DNA from: JBGPLJ01 sp963826145
Lineage (GTDB): Bacteria > Pseudomonadota > Gammaproteobacteria > Steroidobacterales > Steroidobacteraceae
Assembly: GCA_963826145.1 (NCBI GenBank)
Contig: CAWGVW010000002.1
Coordinates: 1,178,001 to 1,242,000, forward strand
Direction of reading: 5' to 3'
DNA: 64,000 bases
In this document: positions 33,519-43,341 of the stretch, one piece after another
Layout of the letters: every line of letters begins with the position of its first letter
How positions within the stretch are numbered: the stretch's first letter is position 1
The notes under the pieces: generated by a model
What the model was told of the DNA's origin: nothing
Databases searched by the model: none
The model's input: the letters and a program-made list of their open reading frames with translations, nothing else
Program-made: the position numbers and the translations under genes

Positions 33519-34285
33519 CGGTGCAGGAAGTCCCGCATCGATTCCAGGTAGGTCTGCGTTTCATCTTCGAGATTGTGCGAGACGCCCGATAGCACGGTCA
33601 CATTGACCTGTGCCGGCGGAAACGCGGCAAGCAGGTTGTCGGTGCGCGGTCGCGGGATGATCTCGTCGTCCTTTGCGATGACGACGAGCGTCGGCGCTGA
33701 GATTTTCGGCACCCGGCTCAAAGTGTCGAAGCGGTCCTTGAGGAGCAGAAAGATCGGAAACCAGCGGTACTGTCCCTGCGCAACGCGTTCGATGCTGTCG
33801 TATGGCGTCACCAGCACGAGGCGCTCCACGGGGCGTTGCGTTGCGAGATACGCCGCGACGCCTGAGCCCAGGCTGCGGCCGATCACGGACACGTGCGCAT
33901 GGTCCTTATGAACGCGGTCGAAGATCCGCACTGAATCCGCGAACAAGGCTCGCTCCGTCGGCCGGCCGGTACTGCCGCCGTAGCCGCGGTAATTGACGAA
34001 ATAGAGGGAGCGGTCGGTGATGACCGCGGAAAAGGGCACGATATGTTGCTCGACGGCATCGGCATTGCCGCCGAAATAGATGACCGCGTCCGGCCCCGGA
34101 CGGGCCACCAGCCAGACCTTGAGGACGGCGCTACCGGATTCGATTCGCAGCGCCGTCGCGGCTGCGGACGCCACTTCCGGTGTCGGGTAGTAGAGCATCG
34201 AGCGCTGTGCGACAAAGAGATACGCGCACAGGCCCGCATAGAGCAAAACCGCGGTGATGGCGAGCGTCAGAGCGATCTTCTTCAC
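33515..34285 (-). CDS. Membrane-anchored alpha/beta hydrolase
   Basis: 256 residues from GTG 34285, chosen because the N-terminal anchor (KKIALTLAITAVLLYAGLCA) begins right there. The catalytic set is visible: nucleophile elbow GRSLGSGVA, acid in VIAKDDEIIPRPRT and His in GVSHNLEDE. The oxyanion-side loop FVNYRGYGGSTGRPTE matches the serine aminopeptidase/BEM46-like group often annotated YfhR. The anchor would hold the catalytic domain in the periplasm. The substrate is unknown. Confidence 0.85.
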   Translation of the reverse strand: MKKIALTLAITAVLLYAGLCAYLFVAQRSMLYYPTPEVASAAATALRIESGSAVLKVWLVARPGPDAVIYFGGNADAVEQHIVPFSAVITDRSLYFVNYRGYGGSTGRPTERALFADSVRIFDRVHKDHAHVSVIGRSLGSGVAAYLATQRPVERLVLVTPYDSIERVAQGQYRWFPIFLLLKDRFDTLSRVPKISAPTLVVIAKDDEIIPRPRTDNLLAAFPPAQVNVTVLSGVSHNLEDETQTYLESMRDFLHR

Positions 34286-34402
34286 CTTGTAATTTCGCTG
34301 GCGGTCGAGACCTGCAGTGTAGGACAAGCCTAGGATGGACAGAAGGCGGGCCCGGAACGAAGATTGCGGACCCGTTATCCACCACCTGTAAGGAACACTC
34401 CC

Positions 34403-34975
34403 ATGAAAGGCCTGTTGCGCGGTTGTCTGATATTGAGCGTGATTTCCCTGCCGGCATACGCCGCATTGAAGGCGGGCGACGCCGCTCCGGAATTCAAAGC
34501 GCAGGCGGCGCTCGCAGGCAAGGAATTCACCTTTTCGCTGAAGGATGCGCTCGCGAAGGGACCGGTGGTCGTGTACTTCTATCCGTCGGCCTACACGCAG
34601 GGCTGCAACATCCAGGCGCACACCTTCTCGGTGAACATGGACAAGTTCACCGCGGCGGGCGCGAGCGTCATCGGTGTGTCGCTCGACAGCGTCGCGCGAC
34701 TCAAGGATTTCTCCGCGGATCCGGAATACTGCGCCGGGAAGCTCCCGGTGGCCTCCGATACGGCCGGTACCATCGCCAAGGCCTATGACCTGAAGGTGGT
34801 CAACGTCCCCGGCGTCAAGGATTCAAGGGGCGACACGGTGGACCATGGCTTCGCCGAACGCACGACGTTCATCGTCACATCCGACGGCAAGATCAATGCG
34901 ACGATCGGCGGCGTGAAGCCGGACGAGAACGTGAACCAGGCGCTCGCCGCCGTTCAGAAGCTTGCTGCGCACTAG
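34403..34975 (+). CDS. Exported peroxiredoxin (AhpC/TSA, BCP-like)
   Basis: 190 residues from ATG 34403. A signal peptide (GCLILSVISLPAYA) is followed by a thioredoxin-fold peroxiredoxin: GDAAPEFKAQAALAGKEFTF, and the peroxidatic Cys in YFYPSAYTQGCNIQAH. An upstream Thr of the TxxC motif is kept. A second Cys (PEYCAGKLP) could resolve. Likely reduces peroxides in the periplasm. The VOC gene follows 26 bases later on the same strand. Confidence 0.87.
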   Translation: MKGLLRGCLILSVISLPAYAALKAGDAAPEFKAQAALAGKEFTFSLKDALAKGPVVVYFYPSAYTQGCNIQAHTFSVNMDKFTAAGASVIGVSLDSVARLKDFSADPEYCAGKLPVASDTAGTIAKAYDLKVVNVPGVKDSRGDTVDHGFAERTTFIVTSDGKINATIGGVKPDENVNQALAAVQKLAAH

Positions 34976-35001
34976 ACTTCATCAACTTCGGGAGAACATG
35001 C

Positions 35002-35379
35002 ATGCTCGGATACGTCACCGTCGGCACCAACGATCTCAAGCGGGCTGCCGGATTTTACGACGCGCTGTTCGCGACCATCGGCGCGAAGCGCTTCATGGAA
35101 ATGGAACGCGTCATCTCCTGGTCGACGGGGCCGACCTCAGGCGGTTTCGGCGTCATCAAACCATTCGACGGCAAGCCGGCGACGGTCGGTAATGGCGTCA
35201 TGGTCGCGCTGATCGTCGACAGCAAGGAGAAGGTGAAAGCGCTGTACGACAAAGCGCTTGCGCTCGGCGGCAAGGACGAGGGTGCGCCTGGCCCGCGCGG
35301 CACAGCGGGTTTCTACGCGGCGTACTTCCGTGATCTCGACGGCAACAAGCTGAACGCGTTCTGCATGAGCCAGGGCTGA
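35002..35379 (+). CDS. VOC (glyoxalase/bleomycin resistance) family protein
   Basis: 125 residues with two beta-alpha-beta-beta-beta modules: VTVGTNDLKRAAGFYDALFA and, in the second half, GTAGFYAAYFRDLDGNKLNA with the family's closing D-L/P-D-G-N. Metal ligands are not complete enough to call a true glyoxalase I. The stop is followed 12 bases later by the end of the convergent transporter gene. Confidence 0.87.
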   Translation: MLGYVTVGTNDLKRAAGFYDALFATIGAKRFMEMERVISWSTGPTSGGFGVIKPFDGKPATVGNGVMVALIVDSKEKVKALYDKALALGGKDEGAPGPRGTAGFYAAYFRDLDGNKLNAFCMSQG

Positions 35380-35391
35380 CGCCGCGGCCCG

Positions 35392-36660
35392 TCAGACGTC
35401 GACTCGTTTCGCGCTCGCAAAGAGGAAATAGAAGACGGCTCCAGCCGTCGCTATGCCTGCGGTGAGGAGGAACGTCGCCGCATAGGAACCGGTGCGATCG
35501 AGCAGCCACCCGGTGATCCAGACGCCGGCGATGCCGGGAATGGTTGCGAACGTGTTGCTGAAGCTGATCAGGATCGCGCCGTGCCGCGGCGCGATGTCGA
35601 GGAGGTTCGGCGCGAATCCGGACCAGCCAACGCCGATGGCGCTTGCCGCCGCGCACACGAGGACCAGCGCGTGCACCGGCGTCTCAACCGTGCGCGCGAG
35701 CATCAGGCACGCCGCGGCACCGATCAGGCAGATGCCCATGATGATCTTGCGCACGGTAAGGATCGAAGCGCCACGGGCAATCGCCCGATCCGCGAGAATC
35801 GCGGCGAGGTTGCTCACGATGAGCGAGCTCAACCATGGGGCCGCCGAATAGAGTCCGGCGTTCGTGTAACTGAGACCCATCGCGTGGAAATAACTCGGCA
35901 GCCACGCGATGAGCAGGTACAAAACCCACGTTGCCGAGAAATGCGCGACGACCACCGCCCAGACAGAGGCCTTGCGTAACAGCGGACCCACCGGCGGCAG
36001 CGTTTCCGCCGTATGGCCGGACGAGGCCCGCAGCGATTCGCATTCCTCGGGCGAGATACGCCGATCCGAGGCCGGGTCGTTGTCGAAATTCCAGAGCCAG
36101 GCCACCGCCCAAACGAAGCCGATCGCACCGAAGAGATAGAAGGACGTCGGCCAGCCGTAATGGCCGGTCATCCAACCCGTCATCGCGAAGCCTGCAATCT
36201 GGCCGACCGGGATTCCGCTCAGGAATCGGGTCATCGCCCGCGACCGTTCTGCGGCCGGTACCCAGCGGCTGAAGAGTTCATAGGTCGCGGGCATCACCGC
36301 GGCTTCGCCGATGCCGAGGCCGATGCGCGCCGCGATGAGCATTGGAAATGAGACCGAGGCGGCCCAGGGCGTGAGGAAGGTGAAGGCGGACCACCAGAGG
36401 ACGGCCCAGGCGAGCACTCGCTTGCCGCCATAGCGCGCGGCAAGCCAGCCGGCGGGAATCATGAAGACGAGATAACCGACGAAGAATGATGACAGCACCG
36501 TCCCCTTGACCGTCTCGCTCCAGTGAAACTCCTCCAGCATCGCGACCGAAGCGACGGAGATGTTCACGCGATCCGAGTACGCGATAAACATCGCAAAGAA
36601 GCACATCGCGAGCACACTGTGGCGCCGGCCCCAGGCCGGGAGCGACGTGACATCGTTCAT
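35392..36660 (-). CDS. MFS transporter, anion:cation symporter type
   Basis: 422 residues, 12 predicted membrane helices. The loop 2-3 signature (GWLAARYGGKRVLAWAVLWW) and MFIAYSDRVNISVASVAMLE at the start match the ACS family of organic anion transporters (hexuronate, phthalate, sialic acid and similar). A hydrophilic loop (~195-225) separates the two halves. No catabolic genes next to it reveal the substrate. Confidence 0.87.
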   Translation of the reverse strand: MNDVTSLPAWGRRHSVLAMCFFAMFIAYSDRVNISVASVAMLEEFHWSETVKGTVLSSFFVGYLVFMIPAGWLAARYGGKRVLAWAVLWWSAFTFLTPWAASVSFPMLIAARIGLGIGEAAVMPATYELFSRWVPAAERSRAMTRFLSGIPVGQIAGFAMTGWMTGHYGWPTSFYLFGAIGFVWAVAWLWNFDNDPASDRRISPEECESLRASSGHTAETLPPVGPLLRKASVWAVVVAHFSATWVLYLLIAWLPSYFHAMGLSYTNAGLYSAAPWLSSLIVSNLAAILADRAIARGASILTVRKIIMGICLIGAAACLMLARTVETPVHALVLVCAAASAIGVGWSGFAPNLLDIAPRHGAILISFSNTFATIPGIAGVWITGWLLDRTGSYAATFLLTAGIATAGAVFYFLFASAKRVDV

Positions 36661-36819
36661 GAGGCGATCCCTGGGAGCTTGTCGTTATTGGATCCGGATC
36701 GTTGGCGTGGACCAGCATAGCATCGCGGCGGGCTCTTCGAGCCGAGGGAGTTGTTGATTGCGGCGCGCGGCGGGACAATGCGCAGCGGCTCCTGTGAGCG
36801 CCGCTTGGAGGGGGATCGC

Positions 36820-37212
36820 ATGAAGATCAAGATGCTCGAGCGCGGATTGCACTACTGCGGCCGCGCCGCCGGCGCCCGCCAGACCTATCACGTGTTCGAG
36901 GCGAAGGACGATTACTTCGTCATGTCCTTTGCACGGGCGAAATCGAAGGCGGGCGGCGGCTACTTCAACGTCGTGAGCAAGCGCTCAGTCGAATTCGTAC
37001 GCAAGCGCCACGGGCGCGCGGGCAAGATCACGGCGAAGGAAATCGCGACCCGGGCCCGCCGGACGCGTCACTTTCCGACCAACCTGGTTGCGCTCAACGT
37101 GCTCTACGTGCTCGTCGCCTTGAAGCTGGCCGCAGTCGTGCGCGAGGGCGAACACCGGCAGCTCTTCTTTTCGCTCCGCAAGCCCGCGAAGCGCCGCAAG
37201 CGCGGCCGCTAG
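36820..37212 (+). CDS. Hypothetical basic protein, 130 aa
   Basis: Start ATG 36820, with a strong GGAGGGGG ribosome site 6 bases upstream; longer in-frame starts lack one. The N-terminal half has alternating beta-type segments (RQTYHVFEAKDDYFVMSFAR, GGGYFNVVSKRSVEFVRKRH); the C-terminal half is helical (PTNLVALNVLYVLVALKLAA) with a very basic tail (KPAKRRKRGR). Nucleic-acid binding is plausible from charge alone. The family was not recognised. Confidence 0.65.
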   Translation: MKIKMLERGLHYCGRAAGARQTYHVFEAKDDYFVMSFARAKSKAGGGYFNVVSKRSVEFVRKRHGRAGKITAKEIATRARRTRHFPTNLVALNVLYVLVALKLAAVVREGEHRQLFFSLRKPAKRRKRGR

Positions 37213-37219
37213 GGCCCCG

Positions 37220-37576
37220 TCACTTCAGGCACACCGCTTCGACGTTGTTGCCGTCCGGATCGGTCAGGAAGGCGGCGTAGTAGGTGGGGCTGTAATCGGC
37301 CCTCAGCCCCGGCCGGCCATTGTCCTTGCCACCCGCCTTGAGCCCGTCGCCATGAAAGCGATCGACGGCGGCGCGGTTGACCGCATGGAAGGCGATATGA
37401 ATTGCGGGCCCCGCGGTTCCCCGACCGAGCCAAAGCGCCGGCGCGCCCTTCGGGCCGATGCCCGCGCTCGACTCGTCCCGCGAGCAAACGACGTGGCCGA
37501 GGCCTGCGAGCGCGCCCTCGTAGAAGCGCACGCTCGCTTCAAGATCCTTCACTTTCAAGCCGATGTGGTCGTACAT
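37220..37576 (-). CDS. VOC family protein
   Basis: 118 residues from ATG 37576. Typical glyoxalase-like start MYDHIGLKVKDLEASVRFYE, then PALWLGRGTAGPAIHIAFHA and the closing YYAAFLTDPDGNNVEAVCLK. The family contains lyases, dioxygenases and resistance proteins, so the reaction is open. It follows the AraC regulator by 28 bases on the same strand and is probably co-transcribed with it. Confidence 0.88.
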   Translation of the reverse strand: MYDHIGLKVKDLEASVRFYEGALAGLGHVVCSRDESSAGIGPKGAPALWLGRGTAGPAIHIAFHAVNRAAVDRFHGDGLKAGGKDNGRPGLRADYSPTYYAAFLTDPDGNNVEAVCLK

Positions 37577-37604
37577 GCCGCTCTCCTCGTGTGAGGAGGG
37601 GATG

Positions 37605-38462
37605 CTAATGAGCGGCGGCCAGCCGTTCTTGGAGAATCTTGCGATCGCCGCGGGCGGCGTTGCGAAACGCGCGCGGCGAAACGCCGGCGGCGCGGTGGAA
37701 GGTGCGCACGAAGTTCGACAGATCGTTGAAGCCGACGTCGATCGCGATGTCCGTGATCGACCGGTCGTCGCCGCTGAGGAGCCGCGCGGCACGCTTGAGC
37801 CGCGAGCGCACAAGGTACTGGTGCGGCGTCACGCCGAGGACCCGCGCGAAGAGGCGCAGGAAATGGAACGGACTCAACTCCAGATCGCTGGCGGCGTCTT
37901 CGAGAGTGACAGCTTGATGAGAGTGTTCATCGAGCCACAGCGCCGCCTTCACCGCACGGCTGCGGTCGCGCGCGCCTGTTCCCGGGGACTTGCGCCTGCG
38001 GTTTGCCGACACGGCGAGGAGTCGCCCGGCGAGCGACGCACCGACCTCATCGAGGGCGACATTGCTCGCACCTTCGGCCGAGTTCTGGGCGAGCTCGCCG
38101 AGCACCATCAGTTCTGGCAGGGGAGGAATGCCGCGACTTCGCCAGTCCGCCGGGCTGCGCTTGTCCGTCGGGTCCAATGCGTCGAGGTAATCGCGTGTGA
38201 AATGGAACGACAGGCACTCATCGCCGCAGGCGTGATGTTCGTGAGTGCAGAGGTACTCATCGCCCGGCCGGCCGACGAGGAGCGAGCCCGCCACGAGCTC
38301 GAACGATTCCCCGCGCGTGCGATAGCCGAAGCTGCCCCGGCGGACGTAGGCAATCGAGTAGCTCTCGTGAACTTCAAGGAACGGCTCATCGCCGGGCCCG
38401 GCGCTGCACCGGTAGTCCGTGACGGAAATTGAGCTGCGCTGCAAAAGAGTCCGGGCACCCAT
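37605..38462 (-). CDS. AraC family transcriptional regulator
   Basis: 285 residues. The N-terminal cupin-like sensing region contains CTHEHHACGDECLSFHF, rich in His and Cys and possibly metal-binding. The C-terminal double HTH is clear: VTLEDAASDLELSPFHFLRL and ITDIAIDVGFNDLSNFVRTF with the AraC signature GVSPRAFRNAARG. Likely regulates itself and the downstream VOC gene. Confidence 0.9.
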   Translation of the reverse strand: MGARTLLQRSSISVTDYRCSAGPGDEPFLEVHESYSIAYVRRGSFGYRTRGESFELVAGSLLVGRPGDEYLCTHEHHACGDECLSFHFTRDYLDALDPTDKRSPADWRSRGIPPLPELMVLGELAQNSAEGASNVALDEVGASLAGRLLAVSANRRRKSPGTGARDRSRAVKAALWLDEHSHQAVTLEDAASDLELSPFHFLRLFARVLGVTPHQYLVRSRLKRAARLLSGDDRSITDIAIDVGFNDLSNFVRTFHRAAGVSPRAFRNAARGDRKILQERLAAAH

Positions 38463-38522
38463 GGGGGCGGCATTGTACCGGCAGTCAGGGCCGATACGGA
38501 TCGACCTGAAGTAAAGCCCTGT

Positions 38523-41500
38523 TTACTGCCGCTTGAGCGGGGAAACCAGCCGTGACCAGATCGATTTCTCTTCGGGCTGGCGCTCGCCGGAGCTCGCCGC
38601 GAGATCGGCCAGGCGGGTCTCCGGCACCGGCTTCGGGCTCGCCATCTCGATGATCGTGTGCACGCCGGTAGCCCCGATGTTCTTGCGGGCGGCAACGCGG
38701 CTCTCGGCGAAGCGTTCGCGCTCGGCGACGCTCACGCGCTTGACCACGGCGCCTTCGAAATGGGTTTTCACATAGCTCGTGACGGCGGACGCCGAGATTT
38801 CATCGCTGAAAAACCCGAGGCGCAGGGCATGCAGGATCCTGTCCTTGTCGAGGCCGATCACTGCATACAGACGATAGGCCTCGAAGATGTCGAGATGGGG
38901 AATCTGGTCCGGATCGAAATCGTCGTCCGACACGGCGAGCTGGATGACGAACCACTTCGACACCTGATCGTCCGCCAGCTCGAGCGGCGTGAGCGCGCGC
39001 ATCGTCTGCGTGCTGTCCACGTCCGGCGAGTGCTCGGTGCGGATCGTCACCTTGCGCTCCGGCGTCGCCGCTCCATTCGATCCGTTGGCCGAGGCTGCGG
39101 CGGGCGCGTGCTGAGGCTTCTGGGCGGAGGGTGCAGCCGCTGGTTTCGGGGGCGCCGACTGCGAGGGCTTCGCCGGCGCCGCTTGGGGCTTCGAAGCCGT
39201 CGGCTGCGGCTTCTGGGACGGCTTGCGGGACTGAACGGGCGCCGGCTTGGCGGCTGAGGCGGCGGCCTTTGGCGCAGGGGCTTCGGATTTCGGGGGCGGT
39301 GTCGGCGCAGCAGTCGGCTGCGGAGCCGGAGGTGTAACGGCGGGCGACTGCATCTTCACGGGCGTCGGTGATGCCGGCTGCGGCTTCTCGGCCGCCGCGT
39401 CGCCGTTCTTCGCCGCGGCCAAGGCGGCCAGTTTCGCCGCGTGCTTGCTGACCCGCAGCTTCTTGGCGGCGCGCGCGGCGGCACGAGCGCTGACGTGACC
39501 GGCATTCTTCGCTTCAGAATCCGCGGTGCTCTCGCGGGTACGAATGACGACGGGTGCGGCTTGCGCGGGATTGATCGGCTTGGTGGTGCCCACGGGTGCC
39601 GCGTTAGCCGCTGCCGCAGGTGGCTCGAGCACGATCGTGCGTACGTGCGGCTCTTCCGTCTGGGGCTTCGGCGCCGGCTTCTCGAGGACGACCGTCGAGA
39701 CGACGGCGATGTCGTCGTCGGCCGGTGCCACGGAGGCGGGCGGAACCGGAGATTGCGCAACGGGCTCGGGTCTCGCGGGTTCGACCAGTTTGAGTTCAAC
39801 CGGCGCCGCGATCGGCGCCGCGATCGGTGCCGTGATCGGTGCCGCAATTGGAGGCGGCGCGGGCGTCGTCGCCTTTGGTGCAGTCTCGAGCGTCTCAACG
39901 AGCGGCTTGTTCTCCTCGATGAGAATCGCCAGGCTCCAGTCTTTATCGTCGTCCGATAGGATGAGGTCCTCGATAAAGACTGGCGGCGGCGCCTCTTCGG
40001 ACGGTGCGAGCGTCAGCTCCGGCTCCAGCGAGAGATCGGAGTCGAGTACCAGCGCGATGGCGCGGGCGGAGGCTGACGCGTCGACTATTGACGTCTTGAC
40101 CGGCGGCGTCTCGGGCTGGGCTTGTGCGCGCGGCTCCTCGATGGATACGTCAACCGAAAGATCGACTTCGATATCGACGCGCGGGGCATTCAGGATTGGG
40201 ACCTGATCGGTCTGCGCGGTCGAATCGATGACCGTTTCCTGGGTCTTGGCGGTCTGCTTCGCGACGACATCGTCGAGGTTGTTCGCTTCATCGACGACGA
40301 TCATGTCGTCGATGGATGTCACCACGTCGGCCGGTGACTTGAGTTCGGGCCTCGGTTCCTGGCGACGCTCCACCAACGGCCAAGTGCCGGCGGCGGTCGA
40401 AGGCCTGAGCGGCGTGTCGTCGTCGAAGAATAGCTCGATGTCATCCGCCGCCGTCGCGGGCGACGCGGCCACCGGTTCACGATCGGCTTGCACCGGCACA
40501 TCGGCCATCGGTGCCGCGTGCGTGCTCGATGCGCAAGCCGGCGAGTCGACGTGTTCGCCGACGTGCAGGATTTCAGCGAGCTTCGCGAGCTTCTGTTCGA
40601 TGGACTGCGTGTTGAGCGGCGAGAAGATAACGGCGTGCGGATCCTCCGTAACAATGGCCGGCGGCGCAATGGTGACCGGCGCGACCTCGACGACCTTCGC
40701 GACTTCGGCCACTTCGACGGCGGCTGCGGCCGCGAAAACCTCTGCCGCGGTGGGAATCGCCGGCGCGGATTGCGGTTCTGGCGTTACGGCATCGTTTCGA
40801 GTCTCGAGTTCGTCGACGAGAGCATTGCTCTTGTCGACCAGGCGCTGCAGACCGCTGTCCTCGCTCGCGCGGGTTTCGACAAACGGAACGGGCGTAGCGA
40901 TCGCCGCTGGTTGAACCGGAGCGGGGACCGACGCCGGCTCGACGGCTATCGTAAAGGCCGGACGGCTGGCCGTGTCTTCAACGGGCGCACTGAGGATTGC
41001 TGCCCAATCGGTCTCGAGCGGATCGGCGGGCGGAATGTCGAGGCGTGCGATTGGCTGGGCCGGTTCGGCCTTCACAACAACCGGTGGCGCTGCCTTTACG
41101 GGCGGTGTCGCAGGCACTGACTTTGTCTGCACGGGAATATTCGTGCGCGGCTTGGTCAGTGTCAGCGGAGGGAGTGGTGCAAAGACGGCCGTCTTCGGAG
41201 GCGCAGGGGTGATTACCGGCTCCGGCGTAGTGACGGCTGCGATGGGCGGTGCGACAGGCTGCACGACCGGCGGTGCAACGAACTCGACGGTTGGCGGCGC
41301 AGTGATTGCGGCGGCCGGCGGCGGAACGATCTCGACGGCAGGCGGCGGCACTTCCGCGACCACGGGCTGCACAACGTGGACAACGGGTGCTGCAACCTCC
41401 GCTGCGGGCGGCGGTGGAGCGACTTCAACAGGGGCTGGTGTCGGTGCGACTTCAGCGATCGGCGGCGTCGGTCCAACATCGGCAAGAGGTGCCGGCGGTG

Positions 41501-42464
41501 CGGCTTGCGCCGTCGCCACCATGGCCGGTTGAGCCGCGGGCGCCGGTGAAGGTGCCGCCGCTGGAACTGGCGCTCTTACGAAGACCGGCTTTCGCTCGAG
41601 CGCGACGGTCAAGACGGGTGGCGTTGGCGCGGGTTTGGTGCGCGCCACAGGAGCCGCCGGTGTCGTAAGAATCGGTGGCGCCGCCACGGTCTCTTGAGCA
41701 GCCGGCCTCTGGGCCGCGGGCATTTTTGCAGGGGCTTTTTCGATCGACGATGTCGTCGGCACTGGTGGTAGCGCCGCCGGGCGAGCGGCGGCTGCCGGCG
41801 TGACGGCAGGCTTTTGCGCCGGTGGTTTCGCGGCGGCGGGAGACTTTGCCTTGGGCGGTGGTGGAGCCACCTTCTTCGCTACCGGCGCCGCCTTTGCCGC
41901 TGCGGGCTTTGGCTTCGGTGTGGGCGCGGAGCCGGTTAGATGCGGCAGCAATGAGTCGAGATCCCAGCCGCTGCCGGTAATCTCATTGGGGTCGTCCTGC
42001 GAGGCCACCGTGGGCTGCGGTGGCAACGGGATCGCTTTGTGCTCGACGGATTTGGCCGCGGGCGGGGGCGCCTGCCTGGCTGGCTTCGCAGACTTCGCGA
42101 CGCGCGTGGCGCTCGCGATTGCGCGCGAGTCGTCGTCGGCAGCCGTCGCGATCATCGCACCGGGGTAACGGTCTCGCACCGCGGAAAGAATTGCGTCGGC
42201 TTCAAGCTCAGTGCTGATCGGGCCGAGCCGCAGGCGAAACCGCTGGCGACCGTCTTCGGTGCGGGAGATCTGGTAGGTATGCAGACCTTCGATGTTGAGC
42301 TGATCCCTCGGCGGAATGACGATCGGCGCGGTCGAGGTGCTCAGGTTGATGATGAACGGGCCATCGCCACCGAGCCGCGGTGATTCGGCCGGAGGAGTCA
42401 GCAGATCGTCTATGGTCAGGTGCCAGAGGTCCTGGTTTGCCTGCCGGTCCTTCATCCCGCCCAC
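38523..42464 (-). CDS. Giant Pro/Ala-rich protein with SPOR-like N- and C-terminal domains
   Basis: 1313 residues from GTG 42464; AGAGGA upstream supports this over ATG 42455. No signal peptide or membrane helix is evident. The N-terminal ~115 residues form a SPOR-like module (LHTYQISRTEDGRQRFRLRL, GPISTELEADAILSAVRDRY), closely similar to the periplasmic module of the outer-membrane barrel at 45619-48060. About 1000 low-complexity residues follow, mainly Pro, Ala, Val and Glu. A folded C-terminus (~1160-1260) ends it: SKWFVIQLAVSDDDFDPDQI, FEAYRLYAVIGLDKDRILHA, VTSYVKTHFEGAVVKRVSVA. The two ends may bind the same partner, possibly peptidoglycan or the cytochrome apparatus. Confidence 0.7.
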   Translation of the reverse strand: MGGMKDRQANQDLWHLTIDDLLTPPAESPRLGGDGPFIINLSTSTAPIVIPPRDQLNIEGLHTYQISRTEDGRQRFRLRLGPISTELEADAILSAVRDRYPGAMIATAADDDSRAIASATRVAKSAKPARQAPPPAAKSVEHKAIPLPPQPTVASQDDPNEITGSGWDLDSLLPHLTGSAPTPKPKPAAAKAAPVAKKVAPPPPKAKSPAAAKPPAQKPAVTPAAAARPAALPPVPTTSSIEKAPAKMPAAQRPAAQETVAAPPILTTPAAPVARTKPAPTPPVLTVALERKPVFVRAPVPAAAPSPAPAAQPAMVATAQAAPPAPLADVGPTPPIAEVAPTPAPVEVAPPPPAAEVAAPVVHVVQPVVAEVPPPAVEIVPPPAAAITAPPTVEFVAPPVVQPVAPPIAAVTTPEPVITPAPPKTAVFAPLPPLTLTKPRTNIPVQTKSVPATPPVKAAPPVVVKAEPAQPIARLDIPPADPLETDWAAILSAPVEDTASRPAFTIAVEPASVPAPVQPAAIATPVPFVETRASEDSGLQRLVDKSNALVDELETRNDAVTPEPQSAPAIPTAAEVFAAAAAVEVAEVAKVVEVAPVTIAPPAIVTEDPHAVIFSPLNTQSIEQKLAKLAEILHVGEHVDSPACASSTHAAPMADVPVQADREPVAASPATAADDIELFFDDDTPLRPSTAAGTWPLVERRQEPRPELKSPADVVTSIDDMIVVDEANNLDDVVAKQTAKTQETVIDSTAQTDQVPILNAPRVDIEVDLSVDVSIEEPRAQAQPETPPVKTSIVDASASARAIALVLDSDLSLEPELTLAPSEEAPPPVFIEDLILSDDDKDWSLAILIEENKPLVETLETAPKATTPAPPPIAAPITAPIAAPIAAPVELKLVEPARPEPVAQSPVPPASVAPADDDIAVVSTVVLEKPAPKPQTEEPHVRTIVLEPPAAAANAAPVGTTKPINPAQAAPVVIRTRESTADSEAKNAGHVSARAAARAAKKLRVSKHAAKLAALAAAKNGDAAAEKPQPASPTPVKMQSPAVTPPAPQPTAAPTPPPKSEAPAPKAAASAAKPAPVQSRKPSQKPQPTASKPQAAPAKPSQSAPPKPAAAPSAQKPQHAPAAASANGSNGAATPERKVTIRTEHSPDVDSTQTMRALTPLELADDQVSKWFVIQLAVSDDDFDPDQIPHLDIFEAYRLYAVIGLDKDRILHALRLGFFSDEISASAVTSYVKTHFEGAVVKRVSVAERERFAESRVAARKNIGATGVHTIIEMASPKPVPETRLADLAASSGERQPEEKSIWSRLVSPLKRQ

Positions 42465-42694
42465 GCCGTTCCTCTATAGAAAGAGTCCGAGCCCACCGTG
42501 CAGATTCTGGCGACCCGTGCCAGCGCGCACGAGGACCCAAGTCGCTCGATGGCGACAACTGTTTCGCAGAATTCGCATCCGGCTTATGTGGCGACGCCTT
42601 ATGTCAAGCCGGCGAAATCCACTGGTCCCATTGTCGTAGCAATTCGCGCCTGTGGCCGCTAGCCTTCTGCCCGCGCCGCCATTGGAGCACCGCC

Positions 42695-43207
42695 ATGAAA
42701 AAAGAAATGAGCACCGTGTCCATACTTTTTGCATTGATGTCGCCGGCCCTGGCGGACACGCCAGCGGTGGCCCCAGCTGCCTGCACGGCGGCGCCTTACC
42801 GGCAGTTCGATTTCTGGATTGGCGACTGGAACGTCACGCAGAACGGCAAGCAGGCCGGCACCAACCGGATCGACCGGATACTCGGCGGCTGCGCACTTCT
42901 TGAGAACTGGAAGGGCACCGGCGGGTCGGTCGGCAACAGTCTCAACTACTACGACGCGACGCGGGCTGTCTGGCACCAGACCTGGATCGACAACCAGGGC
43001 AGTCCCCTCGAGCTCGAGGGCAAGCTCGAAGGCACCGACATGGTCCTGACCGGCAATACTCGCGACGCGCAATCGGGCGTCACGGTCATCAATCGTCTGA
43101 CCTGGATACCCCGACCCGATGGCGCTGTGCGCCAGCATTGGGAGACCTCGACCGACGGCGGCAAGTCATGGAGCACCGCGTTCGACGGCCTGTATACGCG
43201 CAATTAG
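42695..43207 (+). CDS. Exported DUF1579-like protein
   Basis: 170 residues from ATG 42695. A signal peptide ends near SPALA. The body is a lipocalin-like beta domain: YRQFDFWIGDWNVTQNGKQA, GGCALLENWKGTGGSVGNSL, DATRAVWHQTWIDNQG and TWIPRPDGAVRQHWETSTDG, the usual pattern of DUF1579 relatives. The function is unknown. It is divergent from the giant SPOR-like protein, with 230 bases between them in which I see no clear motif. Confidence 0.75.
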   Translation: MKKEMSTVSILFALMSPALADTPAVAPAACTAAPYRQFDFWIGDWNVTQNGKQAGTNRIDRILGGCALLENWKGTGGSVGNSLNYYDATRAVWHQTWIDNQGSPLELEGKLEGTDMVLTGNTRDAQSGVTVINRLTWIPRPDGAVRQHWETSTDGGKSWSTAFDGLYTRN

Positions 43208-43341
43208 GCTGCGTCGCGCCGAGTCGCCAGCGCGCGACAAAAGTAGGGTAAGCACCACCCAAACGCTACGGAACCTCCGCGAGCGAATACAATTCAGAGG
43301 ATTGCCGGACGCGAGCATCGCGTTGTCACCGTCGCTGATCC

